Part shown: positions 17,784-26,062 of the stretch, in pieces
Position numbering within the stretch: the first letter of the stretch is position 1
Layout: each line of letters starts with the position of its first letter
Assembly (NCBI GenBank): GCA_019636845.1
Contig: JAHBWV010000001.1
Location: 1,178,001-1,242,000, forward strand
From: Phycisphaeraceae bacterium
GTDB taxonomy: Bacteria > Planctomycetota > Phycisphaerae > Phycisphaerales > UBA1924
Length of the DNA stretch: 64,000 nt
Reading direction: 5' to 3'
Translations under genes and position numbers: made by a program
Notes under the pieces: model-generated
What the model was told of the DNA's origin: nothing
Databases searched by the model: none
The model's input: only the letters and a program-made list of their open reading frames with translations

Positions 17784-18028
17784 CACAGAGCGGCATCGTG
17801 CCGGGCTGTTCGAGCAAGTCTAGGCGTCGGTGCGGGAACGTCCAGTCTTTGGGAATCGGGGCGGGGGCTGGAATTCGGCGTTTGATGGGAGGCGGATGTC
17901 GAGGGGTGGTTGGGGAGAGGGGTGTTGATGATGGGAACTGGCGTTGACACCGTATGGGCGAACACCTACCGTTCCTCCCTGTGTGATCGCCTGATGGCGA
18001 CTTGCACGAACGATTTGAGGTACTTGCC

Positions 18029-18229
18029 ATGAATCCAGCGATGCGTCAGAGTTATGGTCGGACCCGGCGTCGGCGTTCCCACCACGCTCTGAAGGCCACA
18101 TCTCCTACGACGTGCCCTCTCTCGGGCATGCCGAAGCAGCACCACCGTGCGTGCGCAGAGTCCGGGTATGTTCGCCCTGGCCTGCGGATCTCTGTACCGA
18201 AGCTCGGCATCGGCGTCCAGAAGAACTGA
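18029..18229 (+). CDS. rpmF: 50S ribosomal protein L32
   Basis: 66 residues beginning MNPAMRQSYGRTRRRRSHHA, with the short basic N-terminus typical of L32. A central zinc-ribbon-like part (TCPLSGMPKQHHRACAESGY) and the usual end around GYVRPGLRI follow. I chose ATG 18029 because GAGG lies eight bases upstream; an in-frame ATG at 18002 would add nine residues. It sits directly before plsX, the conserved rpmF-plsX-fabH arrangement that links ribosome and lipid synthesis. Confidence 0.82.
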   Translation: MNPAMRQSYGRTRRRRSHHALKATSPTTCPLSGMPKQHHRACAESGYVRPGLRISVPKLGIGVQKN

Positions 18230-18248
18230 GTAACCGAAGGGTCCGCCC

Positions 18249-19301
18249 ATGCGCCTGGCGGTCGATGTCATGGGGGGCGACCACGCTCCTGACGCCATTC
18301 TGCGCGGCTGCGTCGATGCCCTGCCCGACTTGGGCGATGGCGATCGGCTTGTTCTCGTCGGCCCAAGCGACATCATCGTTGATTATCTGAAAGAGCGGCG
18401 CGTCAAGGACGACCGCGTCTCGATCGAGCATGCTTCGGAAGTCATCGCGATGGATGACACGCCGGCGATGGCTGTGCGGACCAAGCGTGACTCGTCGATC
18501 GTCAAAATGTCGATTCTGGGCTCGCACAAGGCGGATCAGCCGTGCGATGCGGTGCTCTCTGCGGGGAATACGGGGGCGTGTGTCGCGGCCGCGATCATGC
18601 ATATGAAGCGGCTGCCGCATGTGCACCGGCCGGGGATTGCTGTGACGATTCCGGCTTTCCACGGTCCGCTGGTGCTCTGTGATGCGGGGGCGAACCCTGA
18701 GCCGAAGGGGGTGCACCTCTGGCAGTACGGGGTGATGTGCCAGGCGCTCGCGCAGCACATGCTGAAGATCGCGTCGCCTCGCGTGGCTCTCATGAATATC
18801 GGATCCGAGGAGGCGAAGGGGTCCGACCTCGTGAAAGAGGCGCGGAATCTGCTTCGCAAGACTCCGGGTCTGAACTACATCGGATATGTCGAGGGACGGG
18901 ACTTCTTCGACGGTGTCGCGGATGTGATCGTGACCGACGGCTTTGTGGGCAACTCGATGCTCAAGATGGCCGAGGGCATGGGCAGCGCGATGATGAAGGC
19001 GATCGTCTCCGAGGTGTTCTCGATCGATCCCGATCTGGGCATGCAGCTCGAGCCCGTGCTGAAACAGATTTACAAGAAGAACGATTATCACGAGTATGGC
19101 GGCGCACCACTGATGGGCGTCAACGGGGTGTGCATGATCGCGCATGGATCCAGCCAGCCCCGGACCATTCGGGCTGCGATCCGGAACACGTTTCAGTATG
19201 TCGCGGCCGGCGTGAATGAAGTCATCGTCAAGCGGTTGGGCGAGGTCGCGGATGTGGCACATGGGGCCGTGGCACCCGTTGCAGGGCAGGAGCACGCATG
19301 A
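18249..19301 (+). CDS. plsX: Phosphate acyltransferase PlsX
   Basis: 350 residues beginning MRLAVDVMGGDHAPDAILRG, the PlsX signature. It also has SAGNTGACVAAAIM, LCDAGANPEPKGVHLWQYGV and DGFVGNSMLKMAEGMGSAMM, all standard for the family. It makes acyl-phosphate from acyl-ACP for PlsY in phospholipid synthesis and is a peripheral membrane enzyme. It follows rpmF by 19 bases and overlaps fabH by four (ATGA). The length is normal for the family. Confidence 0.96.
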   Translation: MRLAVDVMGGDHAPDAILRGCVDALPDLGDGDRLVLVGPSDIIVDYLKERRVKDDRVSIEHASEVIAMDDTPAMAVRTKRDSSIVKMSILGSHKADQPCDAVLSAGNTGACVAAAIMHMKRLPHVHRPGIAVTIPAFHGPLVLCDAGANPEPKGVHLWQYGVMCQALAQHMLKIASPRVALMNIGSEEAKGSDLVKEARNLLRKTPGLNYIGYVEGRDFFDGVADVIVTDGFVGNSMLKMAEGMGSAMMKAIVSEVFSIDPDLGMQLEPVLKQIYKKNDYHEYGGAPLMGVNGVCMIAHGSSQPRTIRAAIRNTFQYVAAGVNEVIVKRLGEVADVAHGAVAPVAGQEHA

Positions 19302-20317
19302 GCGGGCGAGGTCGATCTCCGGTCTGTGTCGGAGTGGAGATCGCTGGAAGCGGATCGTCCTTGCCAGCGCGTCGCGTGACGAACGGTGACCTCGTTGCGA
19401 TGATGGACACGTCCGATGAGTGGATCGTGCAGCGCACGGGGATTCGCGAGCGGCGGATCTACGACCGTGAGAAGGAAGGTACGGCTGACCTTGCTGCTGA
19501 CGCGGCACGGAAGGCCATCGCGGATGCGGGGCTGTTGCCGACGGACATCGATCTTGTCGTCGTCGGCACAATGACGCCTGACTCGCCGACGCCGAGTGTG
19601 GCGTGTGTTGTTGCGGACAGGATCGGTGCGGGGAAGGTCGGTGCGTTTGACGTGAACGGCGCGTGCTGTGGATTCGTCTTTGCGATCAACACCGCGCACG
19701 ATCTCATCAATGGCGGTGCGTATCGGAATGTTGTGGTCGCCGGGGCTGACACGATCACTCGCTTCTGTGATTTCAGCACTGCGGGCAGAAACGTCGCGGT
19801 GTTGTTCGGCGATGCCGCGGCGGCGGTTGTGCTGCGTGTCAGCAGCGACACGAGCCGGGGGCTTCTCGCTCAGGCGATGCACTCTGACGGGGGTGGAGCA
19901 AAGAACCTGTTTGTTCCTGGGCGTAAGCAGGACTTTCCTTCGAATGTCGAGTATGACCCGAAGCGCATCAACCAGATCTACATGGACGGTCAGGCTGTGT
20001 TCAAGTTCGCGGTGGGCACGTTCTCGAAGTTGATCGAGCAGACGCTGGAGCGATCGGGTCTGAAGGCCGACGAGGTTGACCACTACGTGTGCCATCAGTC
20101 GAACTATCGGATCCTCGATTCGGCGCGCGAGCGGTTCGGGTTGTCGCCGGAGCGGCTGCACGTCAACATCGATCGCTATGGGAACACGGTTGGTGCTTCG
20201 GTCCCGCTGGTCTTCGACGAGCTGCGGAAGTCCGGGCGCGTGCAACCGGGTCAGAAGGTGATGTTCCTCGCGTTCGGAGCGGGTCTCACGTGGGGCTCGT
20301 CGCTCTGGCAGCTCTGA
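19298..20317 (+). CDS. fabH: 3-oxoacyl-ACP synthase III
   Basis: 339 residues with the full Cys-His-Asn triad of FabH: Cys123 in NGACCGFVF, His266 in VCHQSNYRIL and Asn296 in RYGNTVGASVPL. The N-terminal TSDEWIVQRTGIRERRI is also diagnostic. It starts type II fatty acid synthesis by condensing acetyl-CoA (or a branched primer) with malonyl-ACP. The start overlaps the plsX stop by four bases, so the two are co-translated. Confidence 0.96.
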   Translation: MSGRGRSPVCVGVEIAGSGSSLPARRVTNGDLVAMMDTSDEWIVQRTGIRERRIYDREKEGTADLAADAARKAIADAGLLPTDIDLVVVGTMTPDSPTPSVACVVADRIGAGKVGAFDVNGACCGFVFAINTAHDLINGGAYRNVVVAGADTITRFCDFSTAGRNVAVLFGDAAAAVVLRVSSDTSRGLLAQAMHSDGGGAKNLFVPGRKQDFPSNVEYDPKRINQIYMDGQAVFKFAVGTFSKLIEQTLERSGLKADEVDHYVCHQSNYRILDSARERFGLSPERLHVNIDRYGNTVGASVPLVFDELRKSGRVQPGQKVMFLAFGAGLTWGSSLWQL

Positions 20318-20347
20318 ACAGTCTGTTTGTTCTCTGCGGCCATCGCC

Positions 20348-20376
20348 CCGACAGGAGGGATTTGCGTGTCGGTTTT
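20348..20376 (+). terminator. Possible intrinsic terminator after fabH
   Basis: ccgaca and tgtcgg form a six-base stem with a 13-base loop, followed at once by TTTT. It lies 30 bases after the fabH stop. The stem is short, so this is a moderate call. Confidence 0.4.
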
Positions 20377-20565
20377 CGCCCATCCTGAATGGGGGGTTGC
20401 GTTCCTGCATCGAATGATGGTGTGGGTTGAGCGGGTTGATGATCCTGTTATCCGGTCCGTGTGATGGGATTCCATGCCTGGGTATGTGTGCGTGCGTCGA
20501 TATCGCTCTGATCGTGTGAAGCGACATGCGCGGGGTTTGCGTAGGTTGTTTACAGGAAGCTCATC

Positions 20566-21828
20566 TTGCTCCTCTGCGCGATCCATGATGTAAGGCCGGG
20601 CATGATCCTGGGCTCGCAGGTTCGGGACCCTCGTGCGCCGGATCTTCAGCTGCTGAGGCCCGGGGTTGTGCTCGATGCCGCGCTGCTCGCGAGCATCCGC
20701 AAACGCGGTGTATCTCAGGTCTGGGTTGAGGATGATCTGACGCGCGATCTCGATGCGGCGTTGGCTCCGGAGCTTTCTGCGGCGCGTCTCGAGGTGTATG
20801 CGCGGCTGCGTGATGATCTCTCGTCGATGTCGCGTCGCACGCTCTCGGTTGCCTCGGTGCAGTCGTACCGGCAGGCGGTGATGGGGCTTGTGGTTCAGGC
20901 GATCTCATCGAAGAAGTATGCCGCGATGACCGACTCGCTTTTCGACTCTGATGGCCTTGCCACGCACTCGAGCAACGTCGCGTATCTCTCGCTGATCTGC
21001 GGGCTCCACCTTGAGGGCTACGTCGTATCGGAGCAGCGGCGTCTCTCGCATGAGCAGGCGAGAGACATGGCGGTTCTCGGGATGGCCGGCCTGATGCACG
21101 ATCTCGGGAAGGCTCGTCTCCGGGGCCCCGCGAGCGATACGCACGAGATCCATCTTGAGGGCGATGTGGGACCAGATGGGTATCGAGAACACGGCTGGCT
21201 CGGGCATCGCATGCTGAGCGAGACGCGCGTGCCGGCGCGTGTCGCGCACGCCGCCTTGAACCACCATCAGCGGTTCGACGGTCATGGGTGGCCGGACCTT
21301 ACGCGGTCGAGCGGGGGCAGGGTGAATGGTCCGCTGGCGGGGCACAGGATCCATATCTTTGCGAGGATCGTGTGCGCTGCGAATGTGCTTGACAATCTCA
21401 TGCGCGACGCTTCAGGATCGCGCCGACCACCGGTCGCTGCACTGCATGCCTTTGCCTCCTCGCGATTTGACGGGTGGTTCGATCCGGTTGTGCGTCGGGC
21501 GATGCTGCTGCGGATCCCGCCGTATGCCATCGGTACCGAGGTCACCCTGAGCGATGGGCGAAGGTGCGTGGTGATGTCCCCGAATCCCGAGCGTCCGTGC
21601 AGGCCGGTGGTGCGGGTGCTCGCGGGGGCGAGCGGGGAACGACCACGCGAGACGATGAATGTGGATCTCGCGGATGAGGCAGTCGAGAAACGTGGCGTCG
21701 CCATCACTCATTCGCTTGGAGAGGATGTCTCTGCGTATGTGTACGACGTGCCTGCTGCGCCTCATACTGTACTGATGCAGGACAAAAGGGGCGATGAGAG
21801 GGCACAGAATCGGAGTGCTGCGGCGTGA
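20566..21828 (+). CDS. HD-GYP-type phosphodiesterase with variant motif
   Basis: 420 residues from a TTG at 20566, preceded by an AGGAAG site. The N-terminal ~70 residues (VRPGMILGSQV, then RPGVVLDAALLASIRKRGVS) are the DUF3391-like segment common in front of HD-GYP domains. The catalytic domain has HSSNVAYLSL, LMHDLGKARL, EHGWLGHRML and NHHQRFDGHGWPDL. Canonical proteins read HHE at the last motif and GYP; here they are HHQ and GWP, so metal binding and cyclic di-GMP hydrolysis may be altered. A PilZ-like or beta-rich tail follows. It probably acts in cyclic di-GMP signalling. Confidence 0.78.
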   Translation: MLLCAIHDVRPGMILGSQVRDPRAPDLQLLRPGVVLDAALLASIRKRGVSQVWVEDDLTRDLDAALAPELSAARLEVYARLRDDLSSMSRRTLSVASVQSYRQAVMGLVVQAISSKKYAAMTDSLFDSDGLATHSSNVAYLSLICGLHLEGYVVSEQRRLSHEQARDMAVLGMAGLMHDLGKARLRGPASDTHEIHLEGDVGPDGYREHGWLGHRMLSETRVPARVAHAALNHHQRFDGHGWPDLTRSSGGRVNGPLAGHRIHIFARIVCAANVLDNLMRDASGSRRPPVAALHAFASSRFDGWFDPVVRRAMLLRIPPYAIGTEVTLSDGRRCVVMSPNPERPCRPVVRVLAGASGERPRETMNVDLADEAVEKRGVAITHSLGEDVSAYVYDVPAAPHTVLMQDKRGDERAQNRSAAA

Positions 21829-21862
21829 ACCGGGAGTGGGTCTGAGTGCCTGACGTGGTCTG

Positions 21863-23020
21863 TCACTCCAGCCAGTCCTTTGCTTTCAGGCGCTGTGGGA
21901 CGTACTCCTCGGTGATGTACGAGATGTCCTTCTGCAGCATGGCTTCGACTTCCATCTTGAAGCCGTTCTTGAGGAGTTGGGCGATCTCTTTCTGCCATGG
22001 GCGGTTCTCGGCGAACCAGGGGTAGGCAGCGATCTCGTTGGCGCGCTTGATGTCGTTGTCTGTCAGGGTGATTTTGACGCCGTCGTCGAGCTCGCACTCC
22101 TCGTAGTCTTTCGCGCGGATGCCGAGGAACTTCGCATCCGGAATCGCGAGTCGCGATGATTCGAACGCGAGCGAGATCGAGCCCTGCTTGATGACGCTGT
22201 AGATGTAGTGCCCCCAGGGGTCGTTATCGAGCACGCAGATGATCGGGAGCTTGAGTTCCTGGTTGAGTCGCTGCAGGAGGCGGCGGCAGCCTCGTGGCGG
22301 CTGTCCACCGCCATGGGTCAGGATGCAGTTGTGCTTCTCCCAGAAGCGGTCCTCATTGAAACGTTGCCAGACCGTGTCCTTCTCGACATGGAGGACAAAC
22401 TTTGCTTCACACTTCCCGAACTGGAGCGCGCTCGGCTCGACGATGGACGGGATGCCCCAGCCCCCCGACCCCATGCGCCTTGCGTTGATCTCGTCTCCCT
22501 TGTCGATGATGGTGATGTTGCCGACGAGATTTCCCCTCGTCGACGCGAAGATGTGAAGCTCTTCACGGAGCGCGCCGAGCGAGACCTCGAGGTCTTCGAG
22601 GATCGGGTCGGACTCGTCCTGCGTGTCGAAAGTGTTCTCCTTGGTGCCTGCGACGGTGTGCTTCGCGCGATAGAAGACACCACGGAGCGAGCTGGTCTTG
22701 CCTTGTTCGATGAGGTCCTTGATCGTGCTCGCGTGCAGCATGGTCTGCATGAACTGCTTGGCTGTTTTCAGGTCGAAGAGGGGGCGATCGGCCTTGGCAT
22801 CGCCCATCTCGAGGATGCCCTTCTTCCGGTTCCAACTGGTGTTGCTCTTGGTGCGAAGGGGGATGTGGATGACAGGGTCTTTGCCGCTCATGCCGCGCTT
22901 TACGACCATCTCGGAGAGCCCGACGAGCTTTCCGATCGTCTTCACGTCCCGCTCGGGGAGCGTGCCGATCGGCTTCTTTGCTGTTGTCGATGCGGTCTTT
23001 GGTGCGGGTTTGCGGGCCAT
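21863..23020 (-). CDS. top6A: DNA topoisomerase VI subunit A (Spo11-like)
   Basis: 385 residues. The CAP domain carries SSLRGVFYRAKH with the nucleophilic tyrosine at about residue 117. The Toprim domain has FVLHVEKDTVWQ (Glu213) and VLDNDPWGHYIYSV (Asp265, Asp267) for magnesium. A lysine-rich tail of ~20 residues precedes the fold. With subunit B it forms a type IIB enzyme that makes ATP-dependent double-strand passage. Topoisomerase VI is mainly archaeal and plant and patchy in bacteria, so acquisition by transfer in an ancestor is likely. The partner gene lies two genes upstream on the same strand. Confidence 0.92.
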   Translation of the reverse strand: MARKPAPKTASTTAKKPIGTLPERDVKTIGKLVGLSEMVVKRGMSGKDPVIHIPLRTKSNTSWNRKKGILEMGDAKADRPLFDLKTAKQFMQTMLHASTIKDLIEQGKTSSLRGVFYRAKHTVAGTKENTFDTQDESDPILEDLEVSLGALREELHIFASTRGNLVGNITIIDKGDEINARRMGSGGWGIPSIVEPSALQFGKCEAKFVLHVEKDTVWQRFNEDRFWEKHNCILTHGGGQPPRGCRRLLQRLNQELKLPIICVLDNDPWGHYIYSVIKQGSISLAFESSRLAIPDAKFLGIRAKDYEECELDDGVKITLTDNDIKRANEIAAYPWFAENRPWQKEIAQLLKNGFKMEVEAMLQKDISYITEEYVPQRLKAKDWLE

Positions 23021-23071
23021 CGAAGGGTCCTGTGTCGAGCGGAGAGCGGGGCGTGGTGGTGCGTGAGCGGT

Positions 23072-23539
23072 TTACTTGGCGCGTGAGAACTTCATGAGCT
23101 CGCCTGCGGCATTCGAGAGTGAGAGGGTGTCGCCCTTGACCGAGATGCCAGTCGCCTCGCCGAGTGCTTTCAGGAACGAGTCCTCGAAGTTCATCGCCTC
23201 GGGTGATCCGGCCATCTTCGTGCTCGCTGTCGGTGCGAGCTTGAACTGGCCCTTGGCCAGCGACTCCAGATCGATGGATGAAGCGAGGCGGTTGATACCG
23301 CCTGTGCCGGAGACCTTGCCGTCTTCCGTGAAGGAGAGCGATGGAACGCGAAGCCCCTGAGGCATGATCGTCGAGAGGTCGGCTCCTCGCAGCGAGGTGA
23401 GGTTCCAGTCGCCTGCGAGTTTCTGGATCATGGCGGCGGAGTCTGTCATGCTCTGGCCGGATCGGCAGCCCGACAGCGATGTGATCGCAAGGGGGAGCGA
23501 CAGCGCGGACCCGATCAGGATGATGCGTGCGATGTGCAT
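23072..23539 (-). CDS. META-domain-like lipoprotein
   Basis: 155 residues from ATG 23539, with AAGGAGA five bases upstream. The N-terminus (MHIARIILIGSALSL, then SLSGC) is a lipoprotein signal. The rest resembles the META/HslJ fold: LAGDWNLTSLRGADLS, SLSFTEDGKVSGTGGINRLA, and the closing GELMKFSRAK. Family members are small beta-rich envelope proteins of uncertain function. It sits 40 bases downstream of topoisomerase VI subunit B and 51 bases upstream of subunit A. Confidence 0.7.
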   Translation of the reverse strand: MHIARIILIGSALSLPLAITSLSGCRSGQSMTDSAAMIQKLAGDWNLTSLRGADLSTIMPQGLRVPSLSFTEDGKVSGTGGINRLASSIDLESLAKGQFKLAPTASTKMAGSPEAMNFEDSFLKALGEATGISVKGDTLSLSNAAGELMKFSRAK

Positions 23540-23579
23540 GTGTATCTCCTTCGATGAGCGATGTCTGTGGCGGCCTGAG

Positions 23580-25949
23580 TCAGAACAGGCCGGGGTCTTG
23601 TTTCGGGACGAGTTTGATCTGTATTCGCGGCTTGGAGGGGCGGGCCGTTGATGGTAGTGGTTCGGCTGCGTGGCGAGCCTCGGCCTTCTTTGCGGCGGTC
23701 TTCGGGCCGGTGTTCGCTGTCGGGACATTGGCGCGAGTGGATCTCGCGGGTGCAGTCGAGCGTTGCGAGCCCGACGAGTCGCCTTGTGGCTCCTTGGTTC
23801 TCTCACGCGGCTTTGCCTGGTTGCCCTTCTGATTGAGGCGCTTGGGAGGGCGGACATCGATCAGCGTCGGCTCTTCGTCAGTGGCACGCAACGCATGCAC
23901 CTTGAGTGCCGCGGCTTCCGCGCGGGAGGGCTTGCCGATCGGCGGTGCATCGCCAAGGTCCCCGACATCGGAGGAACCGGCGGGCTCGACGATGATGACG
24001 CCGTCTTCGTCGGCGTCGATGGAATTGTCCTTGACGGCCTTACCATCCTGATCGAGTTCGAGATCGGCCACCGCGGTCTTTCGCTTAGCTTGTTCGAGCA
24101 GGGCGGCATAGAGCTCCTGGGCATCCACGCCGCTGATGGCGTTGCATGCCTTGGCGATCTCTCCGATGTACTTCTGGAAGACGTCTCGGCGCTCGCCCTC
24201 GCGGCGCATCTTGGCACGCTTCTTCAGGTATGTGCCGAGTTTGCGGCCGCACTCCTGGAGTGCGAGTTTCATCTCTTTGCGGATCTCGTCGTAGTCTGCG
24301 ATGGCCTCTTTGGATTCGCTGGTGAAGGGGACCCACACGCTCGCCATGTGGATCATGATGACCATCGGTCCGATCGGCACGCCTCCGCGGGGGTGCTGGA
24401 GGTCGTAGTTTCGCCAGTTCGTCTCGGTGACGGCTTTGAAGGATGAGCACGCGGACTGTTGATAGAGGAGCGGGACGCGGTTGGCGAAGCGGATGACGCG
24501 GGCGGGCTCGTCGGCTTTCAGTTCGCCGCCGAACGCGAGTGCGGCTTCGATCTGGAACGGGCGGCCACGATAGACATCGGGCTCGCGGCTCGACGCGGCG
24601 TAGAACTCAGCACGCACACCCTTGAGCATGCCGGCGAGCAGCTGGCGCACACCGATCGGAGCGAGGCAATCGGTGGGTGGAGGCGGGAGCTTTGAATCCT
24701 GGAGGACCTTGAAGAGCCGCTCTGCCTGGTCGTGGTCGATGTCCGATATGCGTGTTCGGGCTGTGGCCTTGATGGTCTGGCAGAACGAGCTGGCGGATGC
24801 CGCGGAGACGCGCGAGAACTTGTCCTGGAGGAAGCTGTAGAGCGTGTAGTTGTCGCGCTCGGCCTGGGCCTCTTTGAGCATCTGAAGAAGGATGCCGAGT
24901 TCGATGCCTCTGGGGTGGGGCTGGATTTCTTTGGTTTCTGGCGGGAGTTCGGTGACGGCTCTCGGGTAGACCGTAACGCCGCCGGTTTCGAGCGTGACGA
25001 CGGGAGTATTCGGCTGTGCGCTGCTGTCGGCATGTGCGTCGGTCTGAGCCGCGGGTTCAGAGAGTGTTGCTCCGTTTGAACCTCCCTTCGGGAGCAGCGG
25101 GGCGTCGTCAGCGTCTTCCGGCGAGCTTTCCTTGGATGGGGGGACGAAGACGAACCGCGCGTGCGGGTTTGCGATCGCGGTGAGTTCGAGGAACTCATCG
25201 ACACTGCCTCGGCCCTTCTGGTACCGGCCTTCGAGTTCGATCGAGACGCTGGTGCCGGTTGTGTAGTCCTTCGCGGCGAGGAACTGGTCCCGTTCGGCGA
25301 GGTCGCGGGTGCCGGAGGTCAGAGAGTTGAAGCGACGCGGGGGAAAGTCGTCGGTCTCGACGTCGACAGTGACCTCGGCGCGATTGGTCTTGGTGTTCAT
25401 GGCCAGCTCGATGTGGTGAGCCGGCTGAGTGGCCTTGGGCTTGGTGTGGATGACCATCGGCTTGCCGGTGGTGATCAACCCGTACATGCCCGCAGCGGAG
25501 ATGCCGATGCCCTGCTGGCCTCGGGACATCTTGAGCCGATGGAACTTCGACCCGAAGAGCAGCCGCCCGAAGACGTTCTCGACCTGCTTGCGGACGATAC
25601 CGGGCCCGTTGTCGGCGACGGTCACGCGGTATCGTGACGCTTTGGAGTTTGCGGGTCGGTTGGGCTGGAGATCCTCGATGATGACGGTGATGTCGGGGAG
25701 GATGCCGGCTTCTTCGCATGCATCGAGCGAGTTGTCGACGGCTTCCTTGACTGTCGTCAGGAGGGCCTTGCGGGGGTTGTCAAACCCGAGAAGGTGCCTG
25801 TTCTTGGCGAAGAACTCGGAGACAGAGATGTCTCGCTGCTTCGACGCCATGCTTTCAGCGGTGGCGCGCGGCAAGTGCTTGGGCTTTCTCATCGGCATCC
25901 GTGTTGTTTCCGACGTGTCCGGCGCGTCGGGGAGGAGTGTGGTCGGCAT
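23580..25949 (-). CDS. top6B: DNA topoisomerase VI subunit B (GHKL ATPase)
   Basis: 789 residues. The Bergerat ATP-binding fold is clear: N-box KEAVDNSLDACEEAG (near 68-82), ADNGPGI (112-118), and RGQQGIGISAAGMYGLITTG. The transducer region follows with RFANRVPLLYQQSACSSFKA. It is larger than archaeal homologues, with an acidic, low-complexity insertion near residues 285-325 and a ~110-residue basic Pro/Ala/Lys-rich tail that may bind DNA. Several in-frame starts exist (Met18, Met34), so the exact N-terminus is uncertain. Confidence 0.92.
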   Translation of the reverse strand: MPTTLLPDAPDTSETTRMPMRKPKHLPRATAESMASKQRDISVSEFFAKNRHLLGFDNPRKALLTTVKEAVDNSLDACEEAGILPDITVIIEDLQPNRPANSKASRYRVTVADNGPGIVRKQVENVFGRLLFGSKFHRLKMSRGQQGIGISAAGMYGLITTGKPMVIHTKPKATQPAHHIELAMNTKTNRAEVTVDVETDDFPPRRFNSLTSGTRDLAERDQFLAAKDYTTGTSVSIELEGRYQKGRGSVDEFLELTAIANPHARFVFVPPSKESSPEDADDAPLLPKGGSNGATLSEPAAQTDAHADSSAQPNTPVVTLETGGVTVYPRAVTELPPETKEIQPHPRGIELGILLQMLKEAQAERDNYTLYSFLQDKFSRVSAASASSFCQTIKATARTRISDIDHDQAERLFKVLQDSKLPPPPTDCLAPIGVRQLLAGMLKGVRAEFYAASSREPDVYRGRPFQIEAALAFGGELKADEPARVIRFANRVPLLYQQSACSSFKAVTETNWRNYDLQHPRGGVPIGPMVIMIHMASVWVPFTSESKEAIADYDEIRKEMKLALQECGRKLGTYLKKRAKMRREGERRDVFQKYIGEIAKACNAISGVDAQELYAALLEQAKRKTAVADLELDQDGKAVKDNSIDADEDGVIIVEPAGSSDVGDLGDAPPIGKPSRAEAAALKVHALRATDEEPTLIDVRPPKRLNQKGNQAKPRERTKEPQGDSSGSQRSTAPARSTRANVPTANTGPKTAAKKAEARHAAEPLPSTARPSKPRIQIKLVPKQDPGLF

Positions 25950-26062
25950 CGCGGCCCTCCGTGGCTGCGGCTTATTTTAGTGCTTCGCCGAGGTGTGAGG
26001 CGAGCGTGGGGTGAGACTCGTGCCAGTTCCTCTCGGGCGACGCGCGGGTGATGGTGGTGGGA

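Noticed and set aside
18105-19571. 488-codon open frame on the minus strand across plsX
   Set aside because: It is antisense to an unambiguous PlsX, has no recognisable domain and is rich in Arg, His and Pro as expected of a high-GC shadow frame.
19193-20527. 444-codon open frame on the minus strand across fabH
   Set aside because: It is antisense to FabH, which has a complete catalytic triad, and its translation has no protein-like hydrophobic pattern.
22208-23086. 292-codon plus-strand frame across topoisomerase VI subunit A
   Set aside because: It is an antisense shadow; the subunit A catalytic residues lie on the other strand.
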